Source of the DNA: Tenacibaculum sp.
GTDB lineage: Bacteria > Bacteroidota > Bacteroidia > Flavobacteriales > Flavobacteriaceae
Assembly: GCA_022448525.1 (NCBI GenBank)
Contig: JAKVCX010000004.1
Span: 124,001 to 188,000, forward strand
Direction: 5' to 3'
DNA: 64,000 nt
In this document: positions 8,408-17,527 of the stretch, piece by piece
Layout of the letters: each line of letters begins with the position of its first letter
Position numbering within the stretch: the first letter of the stretch is position 1
Notes under the pieces: generated by a model
The model's input: the letters and a program-made list of their open reading frames with translations, nothing else
Told to the model about the DNA's origin: nothing
Databases searched by the model: none
Made by a program: the position numbers and the translations under genes

Positions 8408-10642
8408 TTAGTTTTTCATCTTATTTTTAAACTTGTTGAATTTGCTTTCTTCCTTTTTAGGCCAAGCATTATTTGACATATCAACATCAGCAGTTTCTTC
8501 ATCTGGATCTACTGTAATCTTTGTGATTTCTTTAGTAGAAGTGAATACTCTAAAAACTTTGTTGTCATCTTTATTCCAGATTTGTGGAGGGAAAACCTCA
8601 CGTTTCTTAGTACCATCCGCATATGTTAATTCAACAATAATTGGCATTACTAATCCACCTGGTTTTTCAAACTCTACTTGATACATAAATTTAGGTAACT
8701 TCTTTAAGTTAGCTTTTTTATCAGCAGGTAAACCATTAATATAAGCTTCAACATCACTAGAGTTTGCATCTTCTTTGTTTGTAGTTAAGAAAATTAATTT
8801 TCCTAATCTAGCAAAGTATGCTGGATATTGAGCTTGTAATTGTTTAGTTCTTTCGTTTGGCTTGTCTGTTAAATAGATAGGCTTTACTTCTTTGATTCCG
8901 ATATCACAGTTATCTGTAGTATAGAACCATCCTCTCCAGAACCAGTCTAAATCCATTCCAGAAGCATCTTCCATTGTTCTGAAGAAATCTGCGGGAGTTG
9001 GGTGTTTAAACATCCATCTTTTAGAGTAAGTTCTAAACGCGTGATCAAATAATTCTGGGCCCATAATAGTTTTACGTAACATATATAAACCAGCTGCTGG
9101 TTTTGTATAAGCATTTGGTCCAAAGTTTTTAACGTAATCTCCTTGAGACATAATTGGAGATAAGTTACTTTGATCAAAACTCATATAACGAGTAATGTTT
9201 TTTGTAGGATTCTGAGCAAATAATTTAGCGTCATAGTCAAATTCAGCTAAGATTTGTACAAATGAATTTAATCCTTCATCCATCCAAGTCCATTGTCTTT
9301 CATCAGAATTTACAATCATAGGGAAGAAGTTGTGTCCTACCTCATGAATAATAACTCCAATCATTCCACTTTTTAAACGATCTGAATAAGTTCCATCTGC
9401 GTCTGGACGACCAAAATTGAAACAAATCATAGGATACTCCATTCCCATTCCGTCGTTTGCATTTACAGAAACAGCCTTTGGATAAGGATAATCGAAAGTT
9501 AATTTAGAATACTCTTCTAAAGTGTTTGCAACAGTTCTTGTTGAGTGCTCTTCCCATAAAGGATTTCCTTCTTTTGGATATAACGAAACAGCCATTACAG
9601 ATTTTCCGTTGATATTAACGGCCATTGCATCCCAGATGTATTTTCTAGAAGTAGCGAATGCATAATCTCTAACGTTCTTAGCTTTGAAGTGCCAAGTTTT
9701 AGTTTTCGTTGCTCTTTTCTTTTCATTAGCCTCAGCCTCTTTTTGAGTAACGATTACAACAGGATCTTTATAAGACTTTCTTGCCTTTTCTAATCTTTTA
9801 CGTTGTTCTTTTGTAAGAACTTCTTTTTCGTTTTGTAACTCTCCAGTAGCTTCTAAAATATGATCTGAAGGTACAGTTAACTTTACATCGTAATCTCCGA
9901 ATTCTAGAGCGAATTCACTACGACCCCAGAATTGCATATTTTGCCATCCTTCTACATTATTATAAACACATAATCTTGGGAAGAATTGGGCTATGATAAA
10001 AGCTTTATTACCGTCTTTAAAATATTCAACTCCTGAACGACCTCCGTCATCAACTACGTTGTTAATTAGATAGTTCCATTTGATTTTGAAAGTAAAAGTG
10101 TTTCCTGGAGCTAATGGCTCTGGTAAATTAATTCGCATCATAGTACGATTAATAGTGTGAGATAAATCTCTACCGTCTTCATACTTTACAGCTTCAATTT
10201 TAAAACCAAAATCTTTCTTTTTTCCCATGTTGTCATCTACAAACTGAGCAGGTGTTTGCCATCCTGAAGCTCCTTTAGATTGAGCTAATGGAGTTTGAGA
10301 ATCTGGTGCACGCATGTTTTGGTCTAATTGTAACCATAAATACTCTAAATGATCTTTAGAGTTATTGTGATATGTAATTGTCTCGTCTCCATAAAGCTTG
10401 TCATTAGCTTCATCTAAACGTAAATTCATTACATAATCTACTTTTTGTTGCGTGTATTGATGTCCTGGTGCTCCTGATGCAGTTCTTTGATCGTTTGGAG
10501 TTGCTAAAACATCTTTTAATTGACGAAACTTATTATCGTCAATATGACCTTTTTGAGGTTTTTTCTCTTTTTCAGTTTCTTGAGCGTAGGTAGTACCTGT
10601 AATCAAGAATAATGAAAAGAAAACATAAAATAGCTTTTTCAT
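8408..10642 (-). CDS. Exported M1-family zinc metallopeptidase (copy 1)
   Basis: A 744-residue gluzincin aminopeptidase-like protein. The zinc site is complete: HEVGH at residues 433-437, then eighteen residues to the third ligand in MDEGLNSF. GMEYP upstream takes the place of the GxMEN exopeptidase motif. A Sec signal peptide (MKKLFYVFFSLFLITGTTYAQ region) marks it as periplasmic or surface-exposed. It is a tandem paralogue of the gene at 10792, with near-identical stretches through the catalytic domain (for example NSDER, WTWMDEGLNSF, HPTPADFFRTMEDAS). Each copy has its own terminator, so they appear to be separate transcripts. The likely role is breakdown of exported peptides. Confidence 0.93.
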   Translation of the reverse strand: MKKLFYVFFSLFLITGTTYAQETEKEKKPQKGHIDDNKFRQLKDVLATPNDQRTASGAPGHQYTQQKVDYVMNLRLDEANDKLYGDETITYHNNSKDHLEYLWLQLDQNMRAPDSQTPLAQSKGASGWQTPAQFVDDNMGKKKDFGFKIEAVKYEDGRDLSHTINRTMMRINLPEPLAPGNTFTFKIKWNYLINNVVDDGGRSGVEYFKDGNKAFIIAQFFPRLCVYNNVEGWQNMQFWGRSEFALEFGDYDVKLTVPSDHILEATGELQNEKEVLTKEQRKRLEKARKSYKDPVVIVTQKEAEANEKKRATKTKTWHFKAKNVRDYAFATSRKYIWDAMAVNINGKSVMAVSLYPKEGNPLWEEHSTRTVANTLEEYSKLTFDYPYPKAVSVNANDGMGMEYPMICFNFGRPDADGTYSDRLKSGMIGVIIHEVGHNFFPMIVNSDERQWTWMDEGLNSFVQILAEFDYDAKLFAQNPTKNITRYMSFDQSNLSPIMSQGDYVKNFGPNAYTKPAAGLYMLRKTIMGPELFDHAFRTYSKRWMFKHPTPADFFRTMEDASGMDLDWFWRGWFYTTDNCDIGIKEVKPIYLTDKPNERTKQLQAQYPAYFARLGKLIFLTTNKEDANSSDVEAYINGLPADKKANLKKLPKFMYQVEFEKPGGLVMPIIVELTYADGTKKREVFPPQIWNKDDNKVFRVFTSTKEITKITVDPDEETADVDMSNNAWPKKEESKFNKFKNKMKN

Positions 10643-10737
10643 TATGATAAAGTTGGTTTTAAAAATGATTTTTGAAAAGTACTAATAAAATCAATAAACC
10701 TCTAATTTGTTAAAATTTTTAACAAACCTTTATAAAA

Positions 10738-10767
10738 AAAGCGATAGTTTTTTAACACTATCGCTTT
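10738..10767 (-). terminator. Intrinsic terminator after the M1 peptidase at 10792
   Basis: Perfect 11-bp stem AAAGCGATAGT/ACTATCGCTTT (10738-10748 and 10757-10767) with an 8-base loop. The minus strand runs on into T's. Confidence 0.85.
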
Positions 10768-10791
10768 AAAATATTTCAACTGGATATTTGG

Positions 10792-12930
10792 TTATCCTTT
10801 GATTTTATTCTTGAATTTATCAAATTTAGTTGCACTTTGTTTTGGATAATTATTATTAGTTGTATCTACATCGGCAGTTTCTAAATCTGGATCTAATTGA
10901 ATAGATTTAACTTCCTTATCAGAAGAGAAAACTTTCGTTATTTCATTATCATTTAACCTCCATATTTGAGCAGGATATTTTTTTCTCTCTTTAGTTCCAT
11001 CAGCATATGTAAACTCTACAATAATTGGCATTACTAAACCTCCTGGTTTATTGTATGTTATTTCGTAGTGGTATTTCGATTTTGGATTTTTAGCTGCTCC
11101 AAAACCTAAACCTTGAGTCGCATCTTGAACAAACTCAATATTTCCATTACGATCCTCTTTTGTATAATACTTTTTAACGCCTTTAATTCCTATATCAGTA
11201 ACATCAGTTGTATAGAACCATCCTCTCCAGAACCAATCTAAGTCCATAGCAGAAGCATCTTCCATTGTTCTAAAGAAATCAGCAGGTGTTGGGTGTTTAA
11301 ATTTCCATCTTTTAGAATACGTTTTAAAAGCATAGTCAAATAATTCAGGACCCATAACAGTATTCCTTAAGATGTATAAAGCTGTAGCTGGTTTTCCATA
11401 AGCATTGTTTCCAAAGCTGTAAACGTTGTCTCCTTTTGACATAATTGGAGCAATTCTAGATTGATTTCCATCCATGTATCCGACAATGTTCTTAGGTAAT
11501 CCTCTTACAATTGGAAAGTTTGGATCGTAATCTAATTCAGCCATCATTTCAACAAAAGAATTTAAACCTTCGTCCATCCAAGTCCATTTACGTTCATCCG
11601 AATTAACAATCATAGGGAAGAAGTTATGACCAACTTCGTGAACAGTAACTTTAATCATTCTATATTTTGTTCTATCAGAGTATGTTCCATCAGGATTTGG
11701 TCTTCCAGGGTTGAAACAAATTTGAGGATATTCCATTCCCATTTGTCCATCAACAGAAATAGCTTTGTGATATGGATAATCGAAAGTATATCTTGAATAT
11801 GTTTTTAATGTTTGTGCAACAGCTCTTGTAGAGTGATCACCATACAAAGGATTCGCTTCTTTTGAATATAAAGAATGAGCCATTACAGTTTTACCATTGA
11901 TATCAACTGCCATTGCGTCCCAAATGAACTTTCTTGAAGTAGCGAAAGCATAATCTCTAACGTTCTTCGCTACGAACTTCCAAGTCTTAGTATTTTTTGA
12001 CTTAGTCTTTTCTTTTTTAGTAGCTTCTTTTTGCGTAACAATTAAAACTGGTTTATCGAATGTTTTTTGTGCTTTAGCAAATCTTTCACGTTGCTTCTTT
12101 GTTAATACTTCGTTCTCGTTCATTAAAACTCCCGTAGCTCCTAATACATGATCATCTGGTGTTGTAATATTTACTTCAAAATCTCCAAACTCTAAAGCGA
12201 ATTCACTACGTCCCCAAAATTGATCATTTTGCCATCCTTCAACATTATCATAAACACATAATCTTGGGTAAAATTGAGCAATTACATAATTGTTGTTATT
12301 ATCCTCAGGGAAATGCTCATATCCCGAACGACCTCCTTGAGTTCTATGATTGTTGATATTATACCACCATTTAATATTGAAAGAAAAAGTTCCTCCTGGT
12401 GCAATTGGTTGTGGTAAATCAATACGCATCATTGTTCTATTGATAATGTGAGATAATTCACTTCCATCAGCATTTGTAACACTCATGATTTTGAAACCTC
12501 CATCGAAAGGTTCCTCAGGGAAGAATCGTTCAAAACGTTGTTTGCTAATTTTTTTAGGAACTTTTGATGATTGAATATCTGGAGTCTTAGAATCTGCAGC
12601 GCGCATATTCTGATCTAATTGTACCCATAAATATGGTAACGAATCTTCTGAATTATTGTGATAAAGAATACTTTCACTTCCTGTAATTCTTCTTTTTTCA
12701 TCATCTAAAGTGATGTCCATTTTATAATCAACTTTTTGTTGAGTATATTTCACACCTGGCGCACCAGATGCAGTATGGCGATCATTAGGAGTAGGAAGGA
12801 GGTCTTCTAGTTGTTTGAATTTATTCTCGTTGGTATGTCCCTTTTGTGTTTTTCTTTCTCTATTTTGTCCATTTACAGAGATTGTAAATACACAACATAT
12901 CAAAAGAAATGAATAAAGAGTTCTTTTCAT
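10792..12930 (-). CDS. Exported M1-family zinc metallopeptidase (copy 2)
   Basis: A 712-residue tandem paralogue of the gene at 8408, with the same domain order: signal peptide (MKRTLYSFLLICCVFTISVNG), N-terminal beta-rich domain, GMEYP, then the zinc site HEVGH at residues 431-435 followed by eighteen residues and the third-ligand Glu. A C-terminal beta domain ends in a Lys/Phe-rich tail shared with copy 1. The two differ most near residues 120-150 and in the region after the catalytic domain, so substrate range may have diverged. Both copies have intact catalytic residues. Confidence 0.93.
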   Translation of the reverse strand: MKRTLYSFLLICCVFTISVNGQNRERKTQKGHTNENKFKQLEDLLPTPNDRHTASGAPGVKYTQQKVDYKMDITLDDEKRRITGSESILYHNNSEDSLPYLWVQLDQNMRAADSKTPDIQSSKVPKKISKQRFERFFPEEPFDGGFKIMSVTNADGSELSHIINRTMMRIDLPQPIAPGGTFSFNIKWWYNINNHRTQGGRSGYEHFPEDNNNNYVIAQFYPRLCVYDNVEGWQNDQFWGRSEFALEFGDFEVNITTPDDHVLGATGVLMNENEVLTKKQRERFAKAQKTFDKPVLIVTQKEATKKEKTKSKNTKTWKFVAKNVRDYAFATSRKFIWDAMAVDINGKTVMAHSLYSKEANPLYGDHSTRAVAQTLKTYSRYTFDYPYHKAISVDGQMGMEYPQICFNPGRPNPDGTYSDRTKYRMIKVTVHEVGHNFFPMIVNSDERKWTWMDEGLNSFVEMMAELDYDPNFPIVRGLPKNIVGYMDGNQSRIAPIMSKGDNVYSFGNNAYGKPATALYILRNTVMGPELFDYAFKTYSKRWKFKHPTPADFFRTMEDASAMDLDWFWRGWFYTTDVTDIGIKGVKKYYTKEDRNGNIEFVQDATQGLGFGAAKNPKSKYHYEITYNKPGGLVMPIIVEFTYADGTKERKKYPAQIWRLNDNEITKVFSSDKEVKSIQLDPDLETADVDTTNNNYPKQSATKFDKFKNKIKG

Positions 12931-12987
12931 TATATGTAGTTATTAATAGATTAGGTTGATAAAAGTAAAGTAAAGAAATTGATTTTA

Positions 12988-13479
12988 TTAATAATTTAAC
13001 AAACCTTTATTATTTTCTTTAGTTAAAAATAAACTTTTCTTGGTACCGTTAATTTTAGCTTTTACTAAATTTTGTTGATCTGGAAAATGTGCGATTAAAA
13101 CGTTATTTTCAATTTCAAGAGAGTCTATTTTTGTTATGTTTTCTATTTCTAGATAAAAATAAATAATGTTTCCCTCATATTCTTTGCCCACGAAATTAAA
13201 ATCAACTTTTGAATTGTTTATTTTAATCAGGAAGTTTTCTTGTAAATAGTTATATAAGTAACCATTAGCATTCGTAACTTCTTTTTTGGTAGTAAGCTTT
13301 AAATTCACACCTTGTTCTTTCTCGATAGCTTTTTCTATATCATCCATGAAAACGTTCATAATCATTTGAACAGAGTTGCTCTTTGTGTTATGTTCAATTT
13401 CGGTTAAAGCTAAATAATACTTGTGATCTTTGAAGGATAGAAAAGATAGTCCAACAAAAAGAATTAAAATTTTTTTCAT
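12988..13479 (-). CDS. DUF6702-type exported protein
   Basis: A 163-residue protein with a short signal peptide (MKKILILFVGLSFLSF) followed by HKYYLALTEIEHN, the signature start of the DUF6702 family common in Flavobacteriia. The family's biochemical role is unknown. The pattern of alternating beta strands suggests a small soluble domain. It lies downstream of the four carboxypeptidase-regulatory-domain paralogues and upstream of the M1 peptidases, all on the same strand, an arrangement often seen in Flavobacteriaceae. Confidence 0.75.
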   Translation of the reverse strand: MKKILILFVGLSFLSFKDHKYYLALTEIEHNTKSNSVQMIMNVFMDDIEKAIEKEQGVNLKLTTKKEVTNANGYLYNYLQENFLIKINNSKVDFNFVGKEYEGNIIYFYLEIENITKIDSLEIENNVLIAHFPDQQNLVKAKINGTKKSLFLTKENNKGLLNY

Positions 13480-13536
13480 GACATTTAAATCTGCAAAAGA
13501 TGCGCCAAAGTACTGATTTTTTATAAGAACGACTTC

Positions 13537-14328
13537 TTATCGAGTTTGTTCTTTTAAGTAATTAACACTTTTTTCTTGCAAATTTTCAATTACTTTAAGA
13601 TGTTCCTCTCTTTGAACATTAATTTCTATTTCTTCGTCGATACTATAGTTGATAAATTTAAGTACTTGTTCTTGAGGAATATTCATCTTTTTTATAACAT
13701 TGTCTTTCCCAACAATACTCAGAATTCTCTCTGGTAAATGATCACGAAATACTTGTTTCTTAATTCGTTGTTCTAAAAGCTTTTCTTCTTTAGAGGTAAA
13801 TAATGAAAATTTTAAAAGTGTAAGTCCTTCGAAAGCTAGTACTGGGTCAGTTTTTCTTTCAGATTCATTAATTTCCTTTCCACTAGCTAAAACAGCGTTA
13901 TCTGTAACTTTTGCATCTTTAAACTTTCTAGCCTTTTTAGACTTTTCTATTCCTTGATTTTTAGGCGTTTTTTTTGCGTCTGCGGATAGTGTTTGGATAA
14001 GTTTTGTCTTTTTTACTTCAATCTCCTCTAAAACCTGTTCTTGAATTTCTAATAGAATATTAATCTTTTTTCTCCCCATTGAAATTGAAGATACTTTGAT
14101 ATTCTTATTATAATGCTGGATAGAAGTTATTTGAAGAATATCTCCTAATTGAGCATTAATAGTGAAATAACCTTTTTCATCTGAGAAGGTACCTTCCATT
14201 GAAGTGACATTGACAACGTGAGCATTATCAACAATTCCTAAGTTATCAGAAATAACTCCTGTTATTTGAGTTCTCTGAGCGAAAACACAAGTTGATAACA
14301 ATACTATAAGTAGGGTAATTTTTTTCAT
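13537..14328 (-). CDS. Exported carboxypeptidase-like regulatory domain protein (paralogue 1)
   Basis: A 263-residue protein with a signal peptide (MKKITLLIVLLSTCVFAQ) and a carboxypeptidase-D regulatory-like (transthyretin-fold) beta-sandwich at about residues 20-105. The domain is recognised from ITGVISDNLGIVDNAHV, GTFSDEKGYFTI and the ITSIQHYNK segment. The C-terminal half is charged and helical. It is one of four adjacent paralogues and the most diverged in its C-terminus. In Bacteroidota this domain usually heads TonB receptors; here it stands alone, so a periplasmic or outer-membrane role is likely but unknown. Confidence 0.8.
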   Translation of the reverse strand: MKKITLLIVLLSTCVFAQRTQITGVISDNLGIVDNAHVVNVTSMEGTFSDEKGYFTINAQLGDILQITSIQHYNKNIKVSSISMGRKKINILLEIQEQVLEEIEVKKTKLIQTLSADAKKTPKNQGIEKSKKARKFKDAKVTDNAVLASGKEINESERKTDPVLAFEGLTLLKFSLFTSKEEKLLEQRIKKQVFRDHLPERILSIVGKDNVIKKMNIPQEQVLKFINYSIDEEIEINVQREEHLKVIENLQEKSVNYLKEQTR

Positions 14329-14410
14329 AAGTTCTGATAAAATAGTAAGTATTAAATTTACTATGAAAATACGAAAATTATCACCGTTTACAGTTACTCT
14401 AGCATTAAAT

Positions 14411-15220
14411 TTATTTATGATTATTATTTATCAGGTATTCTTTTGCTTGTGTATTTAATACTTCTAAAAGTTCTAGTTTTTTATTTTCCTGATATAGTTT
14501 TTCAATTCCCAAAGGATTACAAAATTCTAAAAAGTGATAATACTTATCTTTTGGAATTTTAAGTTCTACAAAGAAGTATGAGGCTCCAAATTCTTTGAGA
14601 AGTAATTCAGGAAATTTTCTTTTAAACTCAAATAACTTTCTCTCTTTCCTTTTTTTGAGTAAACTTTTAAAAGGAATAAAAGCACCACCACCAATGTTAG
14701 CTCCTTCAAAACGTTGTGTTGGGTCTGTTATATTTCCCATATCACGCCCCATCTTAGTAGCTCTATTATAATTTTTATTAGCTTCAATTTTTATTTCTGA
14801 GAAATCAAGTGCACTTCTTGACTTTACAACCGCAATATCTCTTGTAGTTTGTTTGTTTTTACGTTTATATGTACCAAATAACTTCTTGTTTGAAATGTTA
14901 ACTTCCTCTAGTAAGTTATCTTTCATTCTTAATTGAATGGTTACGGTTTGAGAAATAAGCATATCTTGAGTTATTCGAACAATTTTTGTATGATGTTGAA
15001 TACTGCTGATTTCAATTTTTTGATCTAAGGTAACCTTAATGGAAAACATCCCATTTTCATCGGAAAAACTACCTTTATTTGATTCTTTATTCCAAATATT
15101 AGCGTTTTCAATTGGGCCTATTTGATCTTCGATTTTTCCATATAAGGTAAACTCTTGTGAATTGGAAAGTTTACATACTAATAGAATAATAATCGTTACT
15201 AAATAATGTTTCTTCATCAT
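14411..15220 (-). CDS. Exported carboxypeptidase-like regulatory domain protein (paralogue 2)
   Basis: A 269-residue paralogue of its neighbours. Signal peptide, then the same beta-sandwich (LYGKIEDQIGPIENANI, GSFSDENGMFSI, ISSIQHHTKIV) and a basic, helical C-terminal half with a GANIGGGAFIPF segment. Its start overlaps the end of the gene at 15217 by four bases (ATGA), so translation is coupled. No catalytic motif is visible. The shared ISSIQHH core in all four copies suggests a conserved functional surface. Confidence 0.8.
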   Translation of the reverse strand: MMKKHYLVTIIILLVCKLSNSQEFTLYGKIEDQIGPIENANIWNKESNKGSFSDENGMFSIKVTLDQKIEISSIQHHTKIVRITQDMLISQTVTIQLRMKDNLLEEVNISNKKLFGTYKRKNKQTTRDIAVVKSRSALDFSEIKIEANKNYNRATKMGRDMGNITDPTQRFEGANIGGGAFIPFKSLLKKRKERKLFEFKRKFPELLLKEFGASYFFVELKIPKDKYYHFLEFCNPLGIEKLYQENKKLELLEVLNTQAKEYLINNNHK

Positions 15221-15981
15221 AGAGAATCTTTTTTGAACAAAATTGATTGCTCTTTTAAAAAGGGAATTAAACTCATGTCCCCTTTGTTATAAACTGAATT
15301 AAATTTTTTATCTAAATGCAGGAAATAAATGAATCTATCAACATTTGTACTATCAACTTTCAAATCATTTACGATATGAAATCTGAAATTTTTGTTGATA
15401 TAATCCATTTTCTTTTCATTTTCAGCTAATTCTTTTTGTTTCTTTAATAGTTTTAAACGACCGCTCAAAGCATTTATTAATAGTCCTATTGGAACAATTC
15501 CTGAACTGGAATAAGTACTTTGGAGTTTTCTATCAATGGCAGACTTTTTCTTTACGTATGGATTAAAACCTAATCTTTTCATAACTTCTTCTCGCTTTGT
15601 TTCTTTCGCAAATTTTGAATCCACACTTAATACTCCCAATAGTGGCGTTTTTTTGATTTCAACTTCATCTAATAAATAATTTTTTAAGTGCATTTGAATC
15701 AATACTGTCTTTTGAGTTAAGATTTCTTCTGAAATATCAATAGATTTTTTATGATGTTGTATGCTAGAGAATTCAAGTACATCACCTTTAGAAACTCGTA
15801 TAGAAAAGTTTCCGCTATCATCAGAAAATGAACCAGTATTTTTAGTTTTGTTTATAATATTTGCGTTTCCAACCGGACCCGACTTATCTTTTATCACACC
15901 ATGAATCGTTACTTCTTGTCCAACACAGAGTTCAAAAGAGAATAATAAAAAATAGAAAGTGATTTGTAAAGCTTTACTCAC
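15217..15981 (-). CDS. Exported carboxypeptidase-like regulatory domain protein (paralogue 3)
   Basis: A 254-residue paralogue with signal peptide and N-terminal beta-sandwich (IHGVIKDKSGPVGNANI, GSFSDDSGNFSIRV, FSSIQHHKKSI). Its C-terminal half is clearly closest to the gene at 15978: both contain LGFNP, a SGR segment, a KQK(E/K)L helix, and finish with LFKKDSL. It overlaps its neighbours at both ends by four bases. The close pair looks like a recent duplication. Function unknown. Confidence 0.8.
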   Translation of the reverse strand: MSKALQITFYFLLFSFELCVGQEVTIHGVIKDKSGPVGNANIINKTKNTGSFSDDSGNFSIRVSKGDVLEFSSIQHHKKSIDISEEILTQKTVLIQMHLKNYLLDEVEIKKTPLLGVLSVDSKFAKETKREEVMKRLGFNPYVKKKSAIDRKLQSTYSSSGIVPIGLLINALSGRLKLLKKQKELAENEKKMDYINKNFRFHIVNDLKVDSTNVDRFIYFLHLDKKFNSVYNKGDMSLIPFLKEQSILFKKDSL

Positions 15982-16757
15982 AAAGAATCTTTTTTAAATA
16001 GAACAGCCTGTTTTTTTAAAAACGAAATAATTTTTACATCGCCTCCGTTGTAGGATTCTTCAAATTTATTGTCGAAATGAGAGAAGAAAATAAATCTGGC
16101 CACATCCAATGAGTCTATCTTCAAGTTTTTGGTAATGTAGTTGCGATACGTATTTTCGATATACTGCAGTTTCTTTTCATTTTCAAGCAATTTTTTTTGT
16201 TTTTCTAGCATATCAATTCTCCCCGACATAGAGTTTATTAAATAGTCTAAAGAAACCATAGCTCCTAAACCAATTTGAACTCCACCTGCGTACGCAGTTT
16301 TTATTTCACGATCTATTTTGGACATTTTTTTAGGAAAAGGATTAAATCCTAAATTTTCCATCATTTCTTGTCGATCACTTTTACCAATATTTTTTGCATC
16401 TGTAGTAAGTAAACCCGATAAATCGGTTCTTTTCACTTCTACTTCTTCCAATAAATAATCTCTCAGATAAAGGAAAATGGTAAGTTTATTATTTTGTAGC
16501 AATTCGTTACTAAAAACAATCTCTTTGGTATGATGCTGAACAGACGTTATTTCTAGAATATCGTTAGGTTTTACTTTTATGGAGAACTCTCCATTAAGTT
16601 TAGAAAATGTTCCTTGATTCGAAGTTTTATTTACGATATGTGCATCTGCAATTTTTCCAAGTTTATCGCTTACTGTACCAAATATTTCAATTCTTTGGCC
16701 AAACGATACATGAGAAATTGAAAATAATATTAGAAAGTTGAGTAATAGTTTTTGCAT
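15978..16757 (-). CDS. Exported carboxypeptidase-like regulatory domain protein (paralogue 4)
   Basis: A 259-residue protein, first gene of the four-paralogue run. Signal peptide (MQKLLLNFLILFSISHVSFG), beta-sandwich (IFGTVSDKLGKIADAHI, GTFSKLNGEFSIKV, ITSVQHHTKEIV), and a C-terminal helical half ending LFKKDSL as in paralogue 3. The four-base overlaps below it suggest one transcript covering at least 14411-16757. It follows the terminator of the lipoprotein gene at 16885, so a promoter should lie in 16758-16837, though I see no strong match. Confidence 0.8.
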   Translation of the reverse strand: MQKLLLNFLILFSISHVSFGQRIEIFGTVSDKLGKIADAHIVNKTSNQGTFSKLNGEFSIKVKPNDILEITSVQHHTKEIVFSNELLQNNKLTIFLYLRDYLLEEVEVKRTDLSGLLTTDAKNIGKSDRQEMMENLGFNPFPKKMSKIDREIKTAYAGGVQIGLGAMVSLDYLINSMSGRIDMLEKQKKLLENEKKLQYIENTYRNYITKNLKIDSLDVARFIFFSHFDNKFEESYNGGDVKIISFLKKQAVLFKKDSL

Positions 16758-16837
16758 ATAATTAGTTGATATACAAATAAAGGAAGAGTATTTCTTAAAA
16801 AGTTTTAAGGATGATGTAAAGATTTGTTAAATAAAAA

Positions 16838-16861
16838 AAGACTCACAAACTCGTGAGTCTT
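16838..16861 (-). terminator. Intrinsic terminator after the lipoprotein at 16885
   Basis: Perfect 9-bp stem AAGACTCAC/GTGAGTCTT (16838-16846 and 16853-16861), six-base loop, followed by a T-run on the minus strand. Confidence 0.85.
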
Positions 16862-16884
16862 ATAAATTAAAATAAAACATTTCC

Positions 16885-17454
16885 TTACAGTGTGTTAGAT
16901 TGCTTTCTTTTAAGGCCTATATAAGCCGTTCCAATTGATGAAATTTCAAAAGCTATTCCTTGTTCTTCTCCTTTAGCAGATTGATTTATGTTTAACTTTA
17001 ACCTCATTGTATCACCGTCGAATTCTATAATTTTAGCATCACTAGCGACATTTAAAGAAGTTTGAATAGAAGGCGTAATTTTTAAAATTCCACCGTTTAC
17101 GCTCCAAGTTCCATCTTCCAAACCATTTGCAGTGTTTGTTGGTATTACTTCTGTAGTTGTTTCTCCTAAGATAGTATATGTAGCAACTGAATTATAACTG
17201 CCAGTTCCAGTTACATTTTTAGGATTATCAGTAAACACCACATCAAAATCAAAATCTTTTCCATAAACAGAATACTCTGTATCAACAGTTTGTCCTAAGG
17301 TTGTTGTTTTTGAAATACCTTCAGAAGTAAATTCGATTAATTCCCATTCCCCGATAATTTCGGAAGCAGCAACATCGATTAGAGTTTCTTGAGTATCATC
17401 TGAACAAGAAACTAAAATTGAAAATGAAATAAATAAGAGGAAGACTTTTTTCAT
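16885..17454 (-). CDS. Lipocalin-like lipoprotein
   Basis: A 189-residue lipoprotein: signal MKKVFLLFISFSILVSCSDD with a lipobox ending at Cys17, then Asp-Asp. The mature part opens with IIGEWELIEF and has a beta-strand pattern and the late segment DGTWSVNGGILKI. These features resemble lipocalin-like calycin domains common in Bacteroidota lipoproteins. Ligand and function are unknown. It is divergent from pepE and has its own terminator. Confidence 0.72.
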   Translation of the reverse strand: MKKVFLLFISFSILVSCSDDTQETLIDVAASEIIGEWELIEFTSEGISKTTTLGQTVDTEYSVYGKDFDFDVVFTDNPKNVTGTGSYNSVATYTILGETTTEVIPTNTANGLEDGTWSVNGGILKITPSIQTSLNVASDAKIIEFDGDTMRLKLNINQSAKGEEQGIAFEISSIGTAYIGLKRKQSNTL

Positions 17455-17527
17455 AGTTAAAAATTTAAATTTAATATTACGAAGATAGCTTTTTAATATT
17501 TTTGTCGGTAAACCAAATCAAATACAA

